From contig JAHEEZ010000079.1 in NCBI GenBank assembly GCA_024640445.1, positions 1 to 14,106 on the forward strand: a DNA stretch of 14,106 nucleotides, in the 5' to 3' direction. Shown piece after piece: positions 8,201 to 14,080 of this stretch. A program made the translations under genes and the position numbers. Source of the stretch: Acidobacteriota bacterium. GTDB lineage: Bacteria > Acidobacteriota > Blastocatellia > Pyrinomonadales > Pyrinomonadaceae. How positions within the stretch are numbered: the stretch's first letter is position 1; the number at the start of each line of letters is the position of its first letter. Under the pieces are notes generated by a model. That model saw only the letters and a program-made list of their open reading frames with translations, ran no database searches and had not been told where the DNA came from.

Positions 8201-8556
8201 ATCTTTCGAAGAATCGAGGCAGATACGCCGAGCGTGGAGCAGCGTTCCTGCCCCTGACGACAAGCATTGATTTTAGCGTTGCTCAGGAATTCTTCGTGAA
8301 GTTCAAGAACATGAGGCACAGTTTCCAGATCAGGGCGGATATTCTCAATTTTGGAAATCTGCTCAACCATGACTGGGGCGTAGGACAGGCCTTCAATTCT
8401 ACTCAGCCGTTGATCGCCCGTGGTGCCGATTCGCAGGGTCGAGCTTTGTACCGCCTGCGCAATTTCGGCTCACAACTGATCTCCGGATCGTATCGTCCTA
8501 CCGCCGGAACCAGCGACGTTTACCGTATCCAGATCGGTCTGCGGTATACATTCTAA
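5257..8556 (+). CDS. Oar-like TonB-dependent outer-membrane receptor with carboxypeptidase-regulatory-like domain
   Basis: This 1099-residue outer-membrane protein probably takes up a large substrate using TonB energy; the ligand is unknown. A Sec signal peptide (1 to about 27, ending SLSVAAQ) is followed by a carboxypeptidase-regulatory-like beta domain (about 30-115, GRVADPQGNPVPGA), a plug domain (about 130-260, including LNNITVDGSYFNN and the VNTVTKSGTNSYHGS segment) and a long beta barrel ending in the aromatic C-terminus YTF expected for BamA recognition. The length and the order of domains match Oar-type receptors that are abundant in Acidobacteriota. The start is ATG 5257 with AGGTGA eight bases upstream; an in-frame GTG at 5245 overlaps that ribosome site and is less likely. 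No SusD-like partner or degradative operon is adjacent. A strong terminator follows. Confidence 0.93.
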   Translation: MTKKSFMLPMLAMLVVGIFAFSLSVAAQVTTSEMVGRVADPQGNPVPGAIVEAVHMPSGTVYSATANDSGRFTIPGMRIGGPYSVRAFQAGFNEQTAENLVLSLGTAATVNFTLSSAISATVDVSSSDSEIFSESRTGASTSISLPLVESLPTISRRINDFTRLTPQAGGGGTFAGQDNRLNNITVDGSYFNNSFGLAGQPGDRTGVSPISLDAIEAIQVNVSPYDVRQGNFVGAGVNTVTKSGTNSYHGSAYYLFRKPDLVGKEAGDNSFNPGDFDYKNWGFRLGGPLPFFNFGNGGPKYISGKNRLFFFFSYENENLTEPGTTFVANSGGQTVGGNVTRVLASDLDGLSSYLRQNFNYETGPYQDYSQSTPAEKYLFRLDYNIDPSNRLSVRYVRLDSSTDVLESNSSSLGFGSRRTNLNSLNFANSNYQILENIRSIVGEWNTAIGSQMSNSLIVGYTEQDESRGYKGTFFPLVDILEGGSTYTSFGFEPFTPNNELRYKSFQIQDNLNFYRGSHTISTGVSFEHYESENVFFPGSQSVYVFNSLADFYADANDYLANPNRTTSPINLRRFQVRWSNIPGLDKPIQPLKVNYVGFYGQDTWKMGDNFSLTYGLRMDVPFFSPTGFANSQVDGLTFQDENGEPVQFSTEKLPDANILWSPRAGFNWSPFNSGILQVRGGTGIFTARPAYVWISNQVGNNGVLTGFAQFDNTMIRPFNPDPNTYKPAVVTGAPASSYELALTQTSFKFPQIWRSSIAADVKLPLGMIGGVDFLYSKDVNGIYYINANLTDPNTAFTGPDNRPRWTTGNRINSFITSAVVLKNQNVGKVWNLAFTLERPFANGLWAKAAYSYGEAKNTVDPGSIAFGSWNNNQHSGNPNNPGLGYSGASAGHRFFGTLSYSKEYFKFGETSVSMFWETRTGGNASYTFSGDLNGDGGTSNDLIYIPNDISEMNFQEFTSSGTTFTAAQQAAAWDAFINQDPYLSKNRGRYAERGAAFLPLTTSIDFSVAQEFFVKFKNMRHSFQIRADILNFGNLLNHDWGVGQAFNSTQPLIARGADSQGRALYRLRNFGSQLISGSYRPTAGTSDVYRIQIGLRYTF

Positions 8557-8615
8557 CCGGCGTTCGAAAGCCCAGGGATTCGATCTCCCTGGACTCAAAA
8601 TTGTTTGATTAACTT

Positions 8616-8643
8616 AGGGCGACTCCCAGAGTCGCCCTTTTTT
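8616..8643 (+). terminator. rho-independent terminator of the TonB-receptor gene
   Basis: GGGCGACTC (8617-8625) pairs perfectly with GAGTCGCCC (8629-8637) around a 3-base CCA loop, extended by an A-T pair and followed by six Ts (8638-8643). It lies 60 bases after the receptor stop codon and is textbook in form. Confidence 0.92.
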
Positions 8644-8650
8644 AATGTGT

Positions 8651-8701
8651 TGTCCCGTCCTGAAATTAGACTCCTTTCTGTCAAGTTATTTCAGGACGAC
8701 A
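8651..8701. mobile_element. 51-bp miniature element with IS-like inverted ends
   Basis: The left end TGTCCCGTCCTGAAAT (8651-8666) and right end ATTTCAGGACGACA (8688-8701) are inverted copies, the right one lacking two bases. The outer TG...CA matches the termini of IS3-family elements. The inner part, read on the minus strand, carries CTTGACAGAAAGGAGTC, nearly the same as the sequence inside the end at 10262. The element looks like an insertion sequence reduced to its two ends. No target-site duplication is evident. The family assignment is inference; a hairpin-forming repeat is the alternative. Confidence 0.55.
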
Positions 8702-8795
8702 TAGTAGCGGAATAATGAAACGAGCGGTCATCACCCAGCGGATCGAACAACTGGTTGAAGCCGGCAAGACAGTTCGATTCGTTACGATCTCATTC

Positions 8796-9359
8796 TCATT
8801 GATCCTGGCCCTCAGACGCTGAGTTCTTCTCGTTGATCAACTCTAACCAGAATTCAAATGTCGTTCGATGGAAGAGCCGATCCTCAACATACAATCTGAA
8901 CTCCTCTTCGTAAATTCTCTCGAGCTCCTGCGGATCAAAATCGGACGCGGATGCCAACCTGGTGACGTCGTCGCGGTCCTTTTCCGAATTGCGTTCAAGC
9001 TTCGAGAGTGCGAGGTCGTAGGCACCCACCGCGTACAAGCGAAGATACGTGAACTCTCCTTCAAACATCGCCGCGAGGCGGTCTTCATAATTGTCCGGCA
9101 GTTGAGCAACTGAAACGTATTGCAGAAACACCCCGTGTTTCTTATGTAACCGCTTCCCTTCGCCGGCAATATCAAGAAGCCTCTTGCTTTCCGCTTTTGG
9201 CCTGCATTCTATGAAGTCAATATCGGATGTCGGCCGTGCAAGGCCGTAGAGCATTGCAAGGACAAACCCTCCAATGCATACCAGTGAGAGCTCTCGATCC
9301 AGCGAGTTGTCCAGATCGTGCAGGAAGTGATTCCATGGCTCAGGTATTTCATTAGGCAT
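8796..9359 (-). CDS. DUF6036-like nucleotidyltransferase, possible toxin of a two-gene module
   Basis: This 187-residue protein shows a minimal nucleotidyltransferase fold, numbered here from the ATG: a GGF motif (30-32) in the first helix, then the metal-binding D-x-D of TSDIDF (Asp46, Asp48), and the downstream AYDLALSKLERNSEKDRDDV segment (about 113-131) typical of DUF6036 and AbiEii-like proteins. A third catalytic carboxylate is not obvious. Such enzymes transfer nucleotides to RNA or protein targets; the target here is unknown. ATG 9359 overlaps the TAA of the upstream HTH gene by eight bases, with no clear Shine-Dalgarno, so translation is probably coupled. A TTG six bases earlier would add two residues. 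The gene order, HTH then nucleotidyltransferase, parallels AbiEi/AbiEii type IV toxin-antitoxin pairs, though the proteins do not look like close homologues. Confidence 0.82.
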   Translation of the reverse strand: MPNEIPEPWNHFLHDLDNSLDRELSLVCIGGFVLAMLYGLARPTSDIDFIECRPKAESKRLLDIAGEGKRLHKKHGVFLQYVSVAQLPDNYEDRLAAMFEGEFTYLRLYAVGAYDLALSKLERNSEKDRDDVTRLASASDFDPQELERIYEEEFRLYVEDRLFHRTTFEFWLELINEKNSASEGQDQ

Positions 9360-10038
9360 ATGCAAGATGGTCTACGTTCAGATCAGAAAGGATATTCCAC
9401 CGTTCAGCTTCCGGGGAACGATGCAGCAATAGCCATTTCTTCTCTGCATCGGTCATACTTTCGCGGCAGAGAGTGTCCTGTTTTGCCAGTTTTGAAGGAA
9501 GCAGCTCTCGTTCTCGTCTCGCAAACACCTTTTCTTTCATATGCTCGTTTCGCTTATTGGCGAGTTGCCTTGCCAATGCAGTAAGGAATCCGAGTCTGTT
9601 TTGAAGGTCGTTGACCTTCGCAGCCTCCACCAGCTGATCCCATAGCAAGTCAGAAAACTTTAACAGGATCCACGGAAGCGCTTCGGTTAATCGTGCTTCC
9701 AGGTCCTTTGCGCGAAGGGCACTTAGCAACACTCTCGCCGGGTTCTTCTTACTCGCGGCCTTCACGTGGCTAAAACCCGGATACTCGAGCGATGCAAGAT
9801 CTCTCGCAAACTCACGGCCGGTAACGGCCCGCACCCGCTTGAGCTCTCCATTGAGAGGCAGAGCGGTCGGTGATACGGCTAATCTTGACACAGCTCTTTG
9901 AGCCACCTTCTTGGTAACCTTTCGCTTTTCATTTTCCAGAAGTGAAAGGTAGGTTTGAGATACTCCCAGGTGTTCTGCGGCCTCCAGCTGAGTCATCCCA
10001 AGCCGCTCCCTCGATTCTCTAAGCGCTTTTCCTGTCAT
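9352..10038 (-). CDS. XRE-family HTH protein with helical C-terminal domain, possible antitoxin/autoregulator
   Basis: This 228-residue protein starts with a clear XRE/Cro HTH (about 3-45: LRESRERLGMTQLEAAEHLG, then VSQTYLSLLENEKR), which should bind palindromic DNA. The rest (about 75-228) is a charged, mostly helical region with no family I recognise; it may contact the partner nucleotidyltransferase. The start is ATG 10038, because GGAGG sits nine bases upstream; a longer TTG frame would translate through that ribosome site. It is the first gene of an overlapping pair, the stop falling inside the next gene. A promoter with a perfect 12-bp palindrome over its -10 region lies about 40 bases upstream, suggesting autorepression. 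An antitoxin role is inferred from operon form; a plain transcriptional regulator is the alternative. Confidence 0.85.
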   Translation of the reverse strand: MTGKALRESRERLGMTQLEAAEHLGVSQTYLSLLENEKRKVTKKVAQRAVSRLAVSPTALPLNGELKRVRAVTGREFARDLASLEYPGFSHVKAASKKNPARVLLSALRAKDLEARLTEALPWILLKFSDLLWDQLVEAAKVNDLQNRLGFLTALARQLANKRNEHMKEKVFARRERELLPSKLAKQDTLCRESMTDAEKKWLLLHRSPEAERWNILSDLNVDHLAYA

Positions 10039-10075
10039 AAGAATTAACCTCCGCAAGGGGCGGTCTGGCGGATAC

Positions 10076-10108
10076 TGTAATATTACATAATATGTAATAT
10101 TCTGTAAA
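10076..10108 (-). promoter_or_regulatory. promoter with overlapping palindromic operator for the HTH-nucleotidyltransferase operon
   Basis: On the minus strand, TTTACA (10108-10103) and TAATAT (10085-10080) are separated by 17 bases, a plausible sigma-70 promoter about 40 bases before the ATG. Over the -10 and spacer lie a perfect 12-bp palindrome TGTAATATTACA (10076-10087) and a perfect 10-bp inverted repeat AATATTACAT/ATGTAATATT (10079-10088 and 10092-10101). A repressor bound here would block polymerase, and the operon's own XRE protein is the obvious candidate. Confidence 0.7.
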
Positions 10109-10261
10109 GAATTGCACTGTCTTTTCGCGGCATTCCTTCGTCGGCGTTAACTCGCCGCTGAAACTGAATTACTTGAAAGAAAGGCAGGAAGGAGAATGTG
10201 AACCTCTGGTAGAGCGGTAAAAGGGCCGTAACGAGATAAAGGGTTCGATCCTTCTCGGTTT

Positions 10262-10296
10262 TGTCCCGTCCTGAAATAGATTGACAGAAGGGAGAC
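10262..10296 (+). mobile_element. solitary IS-like end, second copy
   Basis: TGTCCCGTCCTGAAAT (10262-10277) is identical over 16 bases to the left end at 8651. It continues with TTGACAGAAGGGAGAC, which matches the reverse complement of the interior of the 51-bp element with two or three differences. No matching right end or transposase follows, so this is a remnant. The TTGACA may be the old transposase promoter -35. Confidence 0.5.
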
Positions 10297-10327
10297 TTAC
10301 TTTAGCAAGACACACTCCAATAAGACA

Positions 10328-10348
10328 GGGCGACCATCGCGGTCGCCC
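10328..10348. repeat. dispersed hairpin repeat, copy 2
   Basis: GGGCGACC-ATCGC-GGTCGCCC forms a perfect 8-bp stem with a 5-base loop. AGACA and TGTCT flank it on either side as an outer stem. It is the most perfect of three copies; the other two are at 2835 and 13969. It could help end transcription of the minus-strand lipoprotein gene, but no long T-run is present. Confidence 0.7.
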
Positions 10349-10365
10349 TTTGTCTATATGCCGCC

Positions 10366-10403
10366 AGGATCTACAATCCTGCTCAGCGTATTCCTTCAGG
10401 AAT
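10366..10403. repeat. two short palindromes
   Basis: AGGAT-CTACA-ATCCT (10366-10380) and ATTCC-TTCA-GGAAT (10390-10403) are perfect hairpins between the stop of the lipoprotein gene and copy 2 of the dispersed hairpin. The TTCA loop recalls that of the palindrome at 642. They may act together as a weak terminator on the minus strand. Confidence 0.5.
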
Positions 10404-10413
10404 CACCCATCAC

Positions 10414-11295
10414 CTAACGGATCGCGATCGTGATCGTGTAGGTCGCGTTACCGCGTGTTCCGCCGACTATCACACGGTATTTTCCGTTCGCCGGCAACTG
10501 GCCGCTCCAAGAGGTCCTGTCCGATCCGGGCTCCGCTCCACGCAGGTATCCGCCCGGGCCTTCGATCTGGAAGACGGCGTTGTCCTCTTCGGAGGATATA
10601 CTGACCGACATCGTTTGGCCGCCGTTTGCGCCAAGAACATAAGTATCGCTTTCGCCGCGGATGACGGCGCCGCTGTACGAGGCTGAGGACCTGCCTTTGG
10701 CGAACCTGACCGTTTTCGTGAGTCCGCCGCCCTGAATCTCGTCGTCTCCGTCGTCGTTCACCGGCAGTGCGCTGGCACCGAACGTGACCGTATAGTCGGA
10801 ACTGTCGCTCGACGTCGTAACCTCGATCCTGTAATTACCGGATCCGGGCACGGATTCCGAGAACCTGGTATTGCTCCCGCTCAACCGGATCGGGTCCCCG
10901 GAGGGATCGAAAACCTTTAGGGAAGCACTCCCGTCATCCGAGTCGATCTTAACGCTGATATTCTGATCCTGTGCAACTCCAAATTTGTAGACGTGTTTCG
11001 TGCCGTCAAACACCGTGTCCTTATAGGTTCCCGAGGTCCGACCCTTCGAGAATCTGACAGTGACGAATTTGTCTTCGCCTTGCTGGGTCGAGTTCTCTTC
11101 TGACGCGGTTTCCGAATCCTCGTCCGCCGGGTCCTGATCGGCGAGTGCATCCTCCCGGCCCGGTTCGCCAGATTGATTCTTTTCCGTGTTCGCTGACGAA
11201 TCCTTGGCGTCGCCATCCGTGTCTCCGGTGATTCCGCACGCGATCGTGAACAACAAAAGGGCTATTACAATTAACAAATTTAGCGTTGATCTCAA
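10414..11295 (-). CDS. lipoprotein with two PPC-like beta domains
   Basis: The 293-residue protein begins with a lipoprotein-type signal (residues 1-19, hydrophobic LLIVIALLLFTIA) and Cys20 as the likely lipidated residue; the box TIAC is not ideal. A 55-residue acidic, Ser/Asp/Glu-rich linker (21-76) follows. Then come two related beta domains, about 77-174 and 194-292. Each opens with VRFxKGRxSxxY and ends in Y-R-(I/V)-x-V followed by a Y-T-(V/I)-T strand, as in bacterial pre-peptidase C-terminal domains. It is probably anchored at the cell surface or in the periplasm; binding or inhibitory roles are guesses. The start is a TTG with GAGGAG six bases upstream (11302-11307); an ATG at 11343 is in frame but would bury the signal peptide behind 16 polar residues. 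Confidence 0.8.
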   Translation of the reverse strand: MRSTLNLLIVIALLLFTIACGITGDTDGDAKDSSANTEKNQSGEPGREDALADQDPADEDSETASEENSTQQGEDKFVTVRFSKGRTSGTYKDTVFDGTKHVYKFGVAQDQNISVKIDSDDGSASLKVFDPSGDPIRLSGSNTRFSESVPGSGNYRIEVTTSSDSSDYTVTFGASALPVNDDGDDEIQGGGLTKTVRFAKGRSSASYSGAVIRGESDTYVLGANGGQTMSVSISSEEDNAVFQIEGPGGYLRGAEPGSDRTSWSGQLPANGKYRVIVGGTRGNATYTITIAIR

Positions 11296-11522
11296 ATCGT
11301 TCTCCTCAGGGTCAAATGCCGTGAACGGCGTAAAATGCTTCATGGAAGAGGTGCCTGACCTCCTTCACCTTGGTAACGAGACCAGCTTCCACAACGAGCC
11401 TCGATGGTGCATGCCTGCCGGTCAGCGCTATGTGCAGAGTCACCACCCTCCGCTTGCGAGACTGGTACCGACGACCGGGGAACAAAGGGCAAAGATCCCG
11501 TATTTTGAACCGCGGTTTCCTG

Positions 11523-11996
11523 CTACCGGATCTGGTAGATGTCGTAACGAACTTCTCCCCTGTCGAGGAAGGCCTTGCCTATCCCGACGCAGAATGAGCG
11601 ATTCATCCATTGGTACGCGGGATGCGCTGTCTGGTAGTTCGGCCGGATCCGCAGGTTAATTCCTTCTGGGGGAGGTGGCGCGCCTTCGAGGAAATTCCGG
11701 TATCCGTCCGGTCCAAGCTCGGCGATTCCCTTGTAGTAAGAATATATAAGCGCTCCGTCTTCCGTTTCGATGGTCGCCCGAACGTCAAGAATTCCCACAC
11801 CGTCAGTCCGGATGGTCAGCCAGTCTGCACCCACCGGCCGGACCAGGCCTTTGACCTTCGGCCCAAGAACTTCACCCCCTGTCAAGTAAATGTTCAGCCT
11901 AAGGCCTTCGGCGACCGGACCAATAACCTCGGGTTCGGCAAGTGTCGCTTCATAAGAGGTCACGTGCTCCATCTCATACGGATAATCGTAGCTCAT
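11523..11996 (-). CDS. DUF3237 / UPF0311 family protein
   Basis: This is a 157-residue soluble protein of the DUF3237 (UPF0311) family, a single beta-barrel-like domain of unknown function. Recognisable parts are the EGLRLNIYLTGGEVLGPKVKG segment near the N-terminus, the ADWLTIRTDGVGILDVRATIETEDGALIYSYYKG core (about 90 residues in), and the C-terminal YQWMNRSFCVGIGK...VRYDIYQ stretch, which is the most conserved part in my recollection of the family. The start is ATG 11996 with GGAGG about nine bases upstream; a longer open frame extends upstream to 12107 but its sequence is basic, unlike the family, and lies beyond the ribosome site. No signal peptide is present. The next gene on the other strand is divergent, leaving about 170 bases for two promoters. 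Confidence 0.88.
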   Translation of the reverse strand: MSYDYPYEMEHVTSYEATLAEPEVIGPVAEGLRLNIYLTGGEVLGPKVKGLVRPVGADWLTIRTDGVGILDVRATIETEDGALIYSYYKGIAELGPDGYRNFLEGAPPPPEGINLRIRPNYQTAHPAYQWMNRSFCVGIGKAFLDRGEVRYDIYQIR

Positions 11997-12168
11997 AGAT
12001 TTCTTCCTCCAATCCGGGTTTGTGTCGCAGGCGCGTATGCAAGTGCGTCGACGCGGCAAGTAGGTTCTTGAAATGTTTGAGCAGTATAAGCGAAGAAGGT
12101 CCGGCACAAAAGGCAGAAGGCAATTATCAAGACGCCCTTCCTCGAAGATCTCACCCGCGCGATGATAT

Positions 12169-12798
12169 ATGATTCATAATATGAATTTAAGAAAGACAGT
12201 CTTCGCCGTTTTCGTGACCGCGGTTCTGGCAGCAGCCGCTTTTGCCGATTCTCCGCTGACATCTACCGATTTCGCCGAGGCCTATGCTGATGAGCCGATA
12301 GTTGGCGCCGCCCAAGAGGCGAAAGGGGTTATCAACGACCGGCTGATGAACTATCTCGCCAGTGAGTACAATCCGGTTGACGTAAAGATGGCCGTCATCA
12401 ATGAGATCGGATGGCAGTTTGAAGGACGAAAGAACTCACAGCTCTTTATGGAATACCTGATGAAGAATCGCGGGTATTCCAGCGCCGAGAAGTTCTACAA
12501 GAAGGGCAAAGCCGATGAACTCCTGTCTTACGCTTACCTGAAGGCGATGGACAACTATTTTGAGGTCGATGAGGCTTTGAAATACGCGGAGCGGGCGGTC
12601 AAGAAGAACAACGGGAGCCGGACGTTTCAGCTGATAGCAGGACTCATCAGGTCGCAGAAAGCGATGGACGAAAACTTCTGCTCGGTCTATCAGATCACAG
12701 ACGCGATAAGGAAGAATCAGAGGCTGATGAACGATATGCGTACGAAGGCGGTCGGGATCATCTACGATTACATGGACATCTACGGCGAATCCTGTTGA
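12169..12798 (+). CDS. secreted helical protein of unknown family
   Basis: I do not recognise the family. The 209-residue product has a Sec signal peptide (LRKTVFAVFVTAVLAAAAFA, cleavage likely after ALA-type residues near 26). The mature part is rich in Lys, Glu, Tyr and Met and looks almost wholly helical. A segment around 130-160 (EALKYAERAVKKNNGSRTF) resembles one TPR-like helix pair. A single Cys pair is possible (FCSVY and the terminal ESC). The start is uncertain: ATG 12169 gives MIHNMNLRK, ATG 12181 gives MNLRK. Neither has a Shine-Dalgarno, and TATGAT overlapping the first ATG could be a -10, which would make the transcript nearly leaderless from 12181. It is probably periplasmic. 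Confidence 0.78.
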   Translation: MIHNMNLRKTVFAVFVTAVLAAAAFADSPLTSTDFAEAYADEPIVGAAQEAKGVINDRLMNYLASEYNPVDVKMAVINEIGWQFEGRKNSQLFMEYLMKNRGYSSAEKFYKKGKADELLSYAYLKAMDNYFEVDEALKYAERAVKKNNGSRTFQLIAGLIRSQKAMDENFCSVYQITDAIRKNQRLMNDMRTKAVGIIYDYMDIYGESC

Positions 12799-12851
12799 GG
12801 GCCGGGTGGTTATAAGCAGTTCGCGCGATGCGCCGCCAGGTATCTAATGGA

Positions 12852-12866
12852 GGGCAAGCGCTGCCC
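12852..12866. repeat. short palindrome after the secreted-protein gene
   Basis: GGGCA-AGCGC-TGCCC is a 5-bp perfect hairpin 54 bases after the stop codon. No T-tract follows, so it is not a convincing terminator. It resembles the other short intergenic palindromes of this window in size and loop length. Confidence 0.4.
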
Positions 12867-13023
12867 GTAAAGATCCCTACAGACTTCTGCCTTCCATTTT
12901 CCTTTTCCGCTTCTTCCACGCGCGGAAATGAACCAGCTTTGTTACAAGTTAAGTCAATTGCCTGTTGCCAACGTCCTTTGATCTGACGGTATCAATTGTC
13001 TGGAAGACAGCCCCGGAGCACAT

Positions 13024-13770
13024 ATGAGAATTCCTTCGATCATCCTTTTGCTTCTATTCACATTTGCTTTGGTCTTACCGGCAGGTGCTTCGCAGATTGG
13101 AAAGACACAACCCGTTGATGAACGTGTCACACTGAACAGTGACGGATGGGAGATCGTGGGCGATTTGCGATTACCGAAATCAGCAAAACCGGTTCCGGCC
13201 GTGATCCTTCTCAACGCGGCAGGTGGTAACAGGAAGGATTACGAAGAACTGGCCGACCAGCTGGAGAAGAGGGGGATCGCGTCCTTCAGGGTCGATCTAA
13301 GGGCGCACGGCGAGAGCATAAACAAAGGGACATTCGGGCCTCCATTCGACGAAAAGATGCTTTCATTGCTTGTCGGTACCGACAGGGATGTCAGCGTCAT
13401 TTCAAACTACATCAGATCCCATCCCAAAATAGACTCGGAAAGGATCGGGTTTGTAGGAGCGAGCTACAGCGGGGAACGCATGGCTGAATCGGCGAGAAAA
13501 GGAAGATATGGAAAAGCCTACGTTGCTCTTTCGCCTGGTGATTTCAGCGACGAGTCGATCGAAGCGATCGACAAGAGCAAGGTTCCCTGGTTCTTCATAA
13601 GATCACTTGAAGAAAGGGACTTTTTTAATGAGCTCTTCGCCGGAATCAGGCAGAAATCAAGAACAGCGCAGATCCTGGAGATTCCTGGTTCGGAACACGC
13701 GACGCGCATATTGGCACATCATCTGGAAATGTCGGAGATCATCGCGGTGTGGTTCAAAAACAAACTGTAA
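13024..13770 (+). CDS. secreted alpha/beta hydrolase (dienelactone-hydrolase-like)
   Basis: This 248-residue protein has a Sec signal peptide (1 to about 22, ending LPAGAS) and a compact alpha/beta-hydrolase domain. Visible elements in order are a beta strand with oxyanion region AVILLNAAGGN (59-69), RVDLRAHGES (89-98), the nucleophile elbow GASYSG with Ser147, and His225 in PGSEHATRI. The elbow has Ser where the usual GxSxG has its last Gly, followed by Gly150. The catalytic acid is probably in SLEERDF (194-200), but which residue is not certain. Substrate is unknown; an ester or peptide ester is likely. The start ATG has GGAG (13015-13018) five bases upstream. It is not closely similar to the partial hydrolase at the left edge. 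The gene stands alone. Confidence 0.87.
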   Translation: MRIPSIILLLLFTFALVLPAGASQIGKTQPVDERVTLNSDGWEIVGDLRLPKSAKPVPAVILLNAAGGNRKDYEELADQLEKRGIASFRVDLRAHGESINKGTFGPPFDEKMLSLLVGTDRDVSVISNYIRSHPKIDSERIGFVGASYSGERMAESARKGRYGKAYVALSPGDFSDESIEAIDKSKVPWFFIRSLEERDFFNELFAGIRQKSRTAQILEIPGSEHATRILAHHLEMSEIIAVWFKNKL

Positions 13771-13968
13771 TCCAAACCATCGCTGGAATTCTTGTCGGTC
13801 GCGTTTTTCCCCTTTAAGAAACAAATGAACCGGATTCCCTCAGAACTGGTTCGCTCGACGTTTGTTAAGCCGGGCAGAACCTGAAGGTGAAAGAGTTATC
13901 AGAGGATTCGAATCCACCCGGTAAGGGGCTCGATCCCAATCGGATCGACGAAGCATTCGAAAAGCTAA

Positions 13969-13987
13969 GGGCGACCATCACGGTCGG
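13969..13987. repeat. dispersed hairpin repeat, copy 3 (degenerate)
   Basis: GGGCGACC-ATCAC-GGTCGGC matches copy 2 except for one loop base and one arm base, so only the inner five pairs of the stem remain. It is the most decayed of the three copies. Confidence 0.5.
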
Positions 13988-14080
13988 CATTCTGACACGG
14001 CTCAAAGCACCCTTTGCAGCGCGAATGCTGCTCTAATCGGCCTTCTTTGCGCCTTGGTGTCTTTGCGGGAACCCTTGTTC

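Larger units (their letters stand above)
10039..10413. other. intergenic region with promoter, IS-like end and palindromes
   Basis: This stretch contains the promoter/operator of the HTH operon, an IS-like end at 10262-10296, a dispersed-family hairpin at 10328-10348 and two smaller palindromes at 10366-10380 and 10390-10403. A tRNA-like stretch around 10207-10251 was examined and not accepted. No protein-coding gene is supported. Confidence 0.6.

Noticed and set aside
8715..8822. 35-codon plus-strand ORF starting MKRAVITQRIEQLVEAGKT just after the 51-bp mini-element
   Set aside because: It runs into the 3' end of the nucleotidyltransferase gene on the other strand, matches no family I recognise, and may be only a remnant or chance frame.
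10191..10262. tRNA-like stretch: TGGTAGAGC resembling a D-arm and GGGTTCGATCC resembling a T-arm, 36 bases apart as in a tRNA
   Set aside because: The acceptor, anticodon and T stems do not pair well, and no clear anticodon loop can be placed. At most it is a decayed tRNA fragment next to the IS-like end.
11997..12107. N-terminal extension of the DUF3237 gene
   Set aside because: The extra 37 residues are basic and Cys-rich, unlike the family, and cross the GGAGG ribosome site that serves the internal ATG.
13887..14036. 49-codon plus-strand ORF from GTG, with a plausible helical sequence (DEAFEKLRATI)
   Set aside because: It has a poor ribosome site, contains a decayed copy of the dispersed hairpin repeat, and is short enough to occur by chance.
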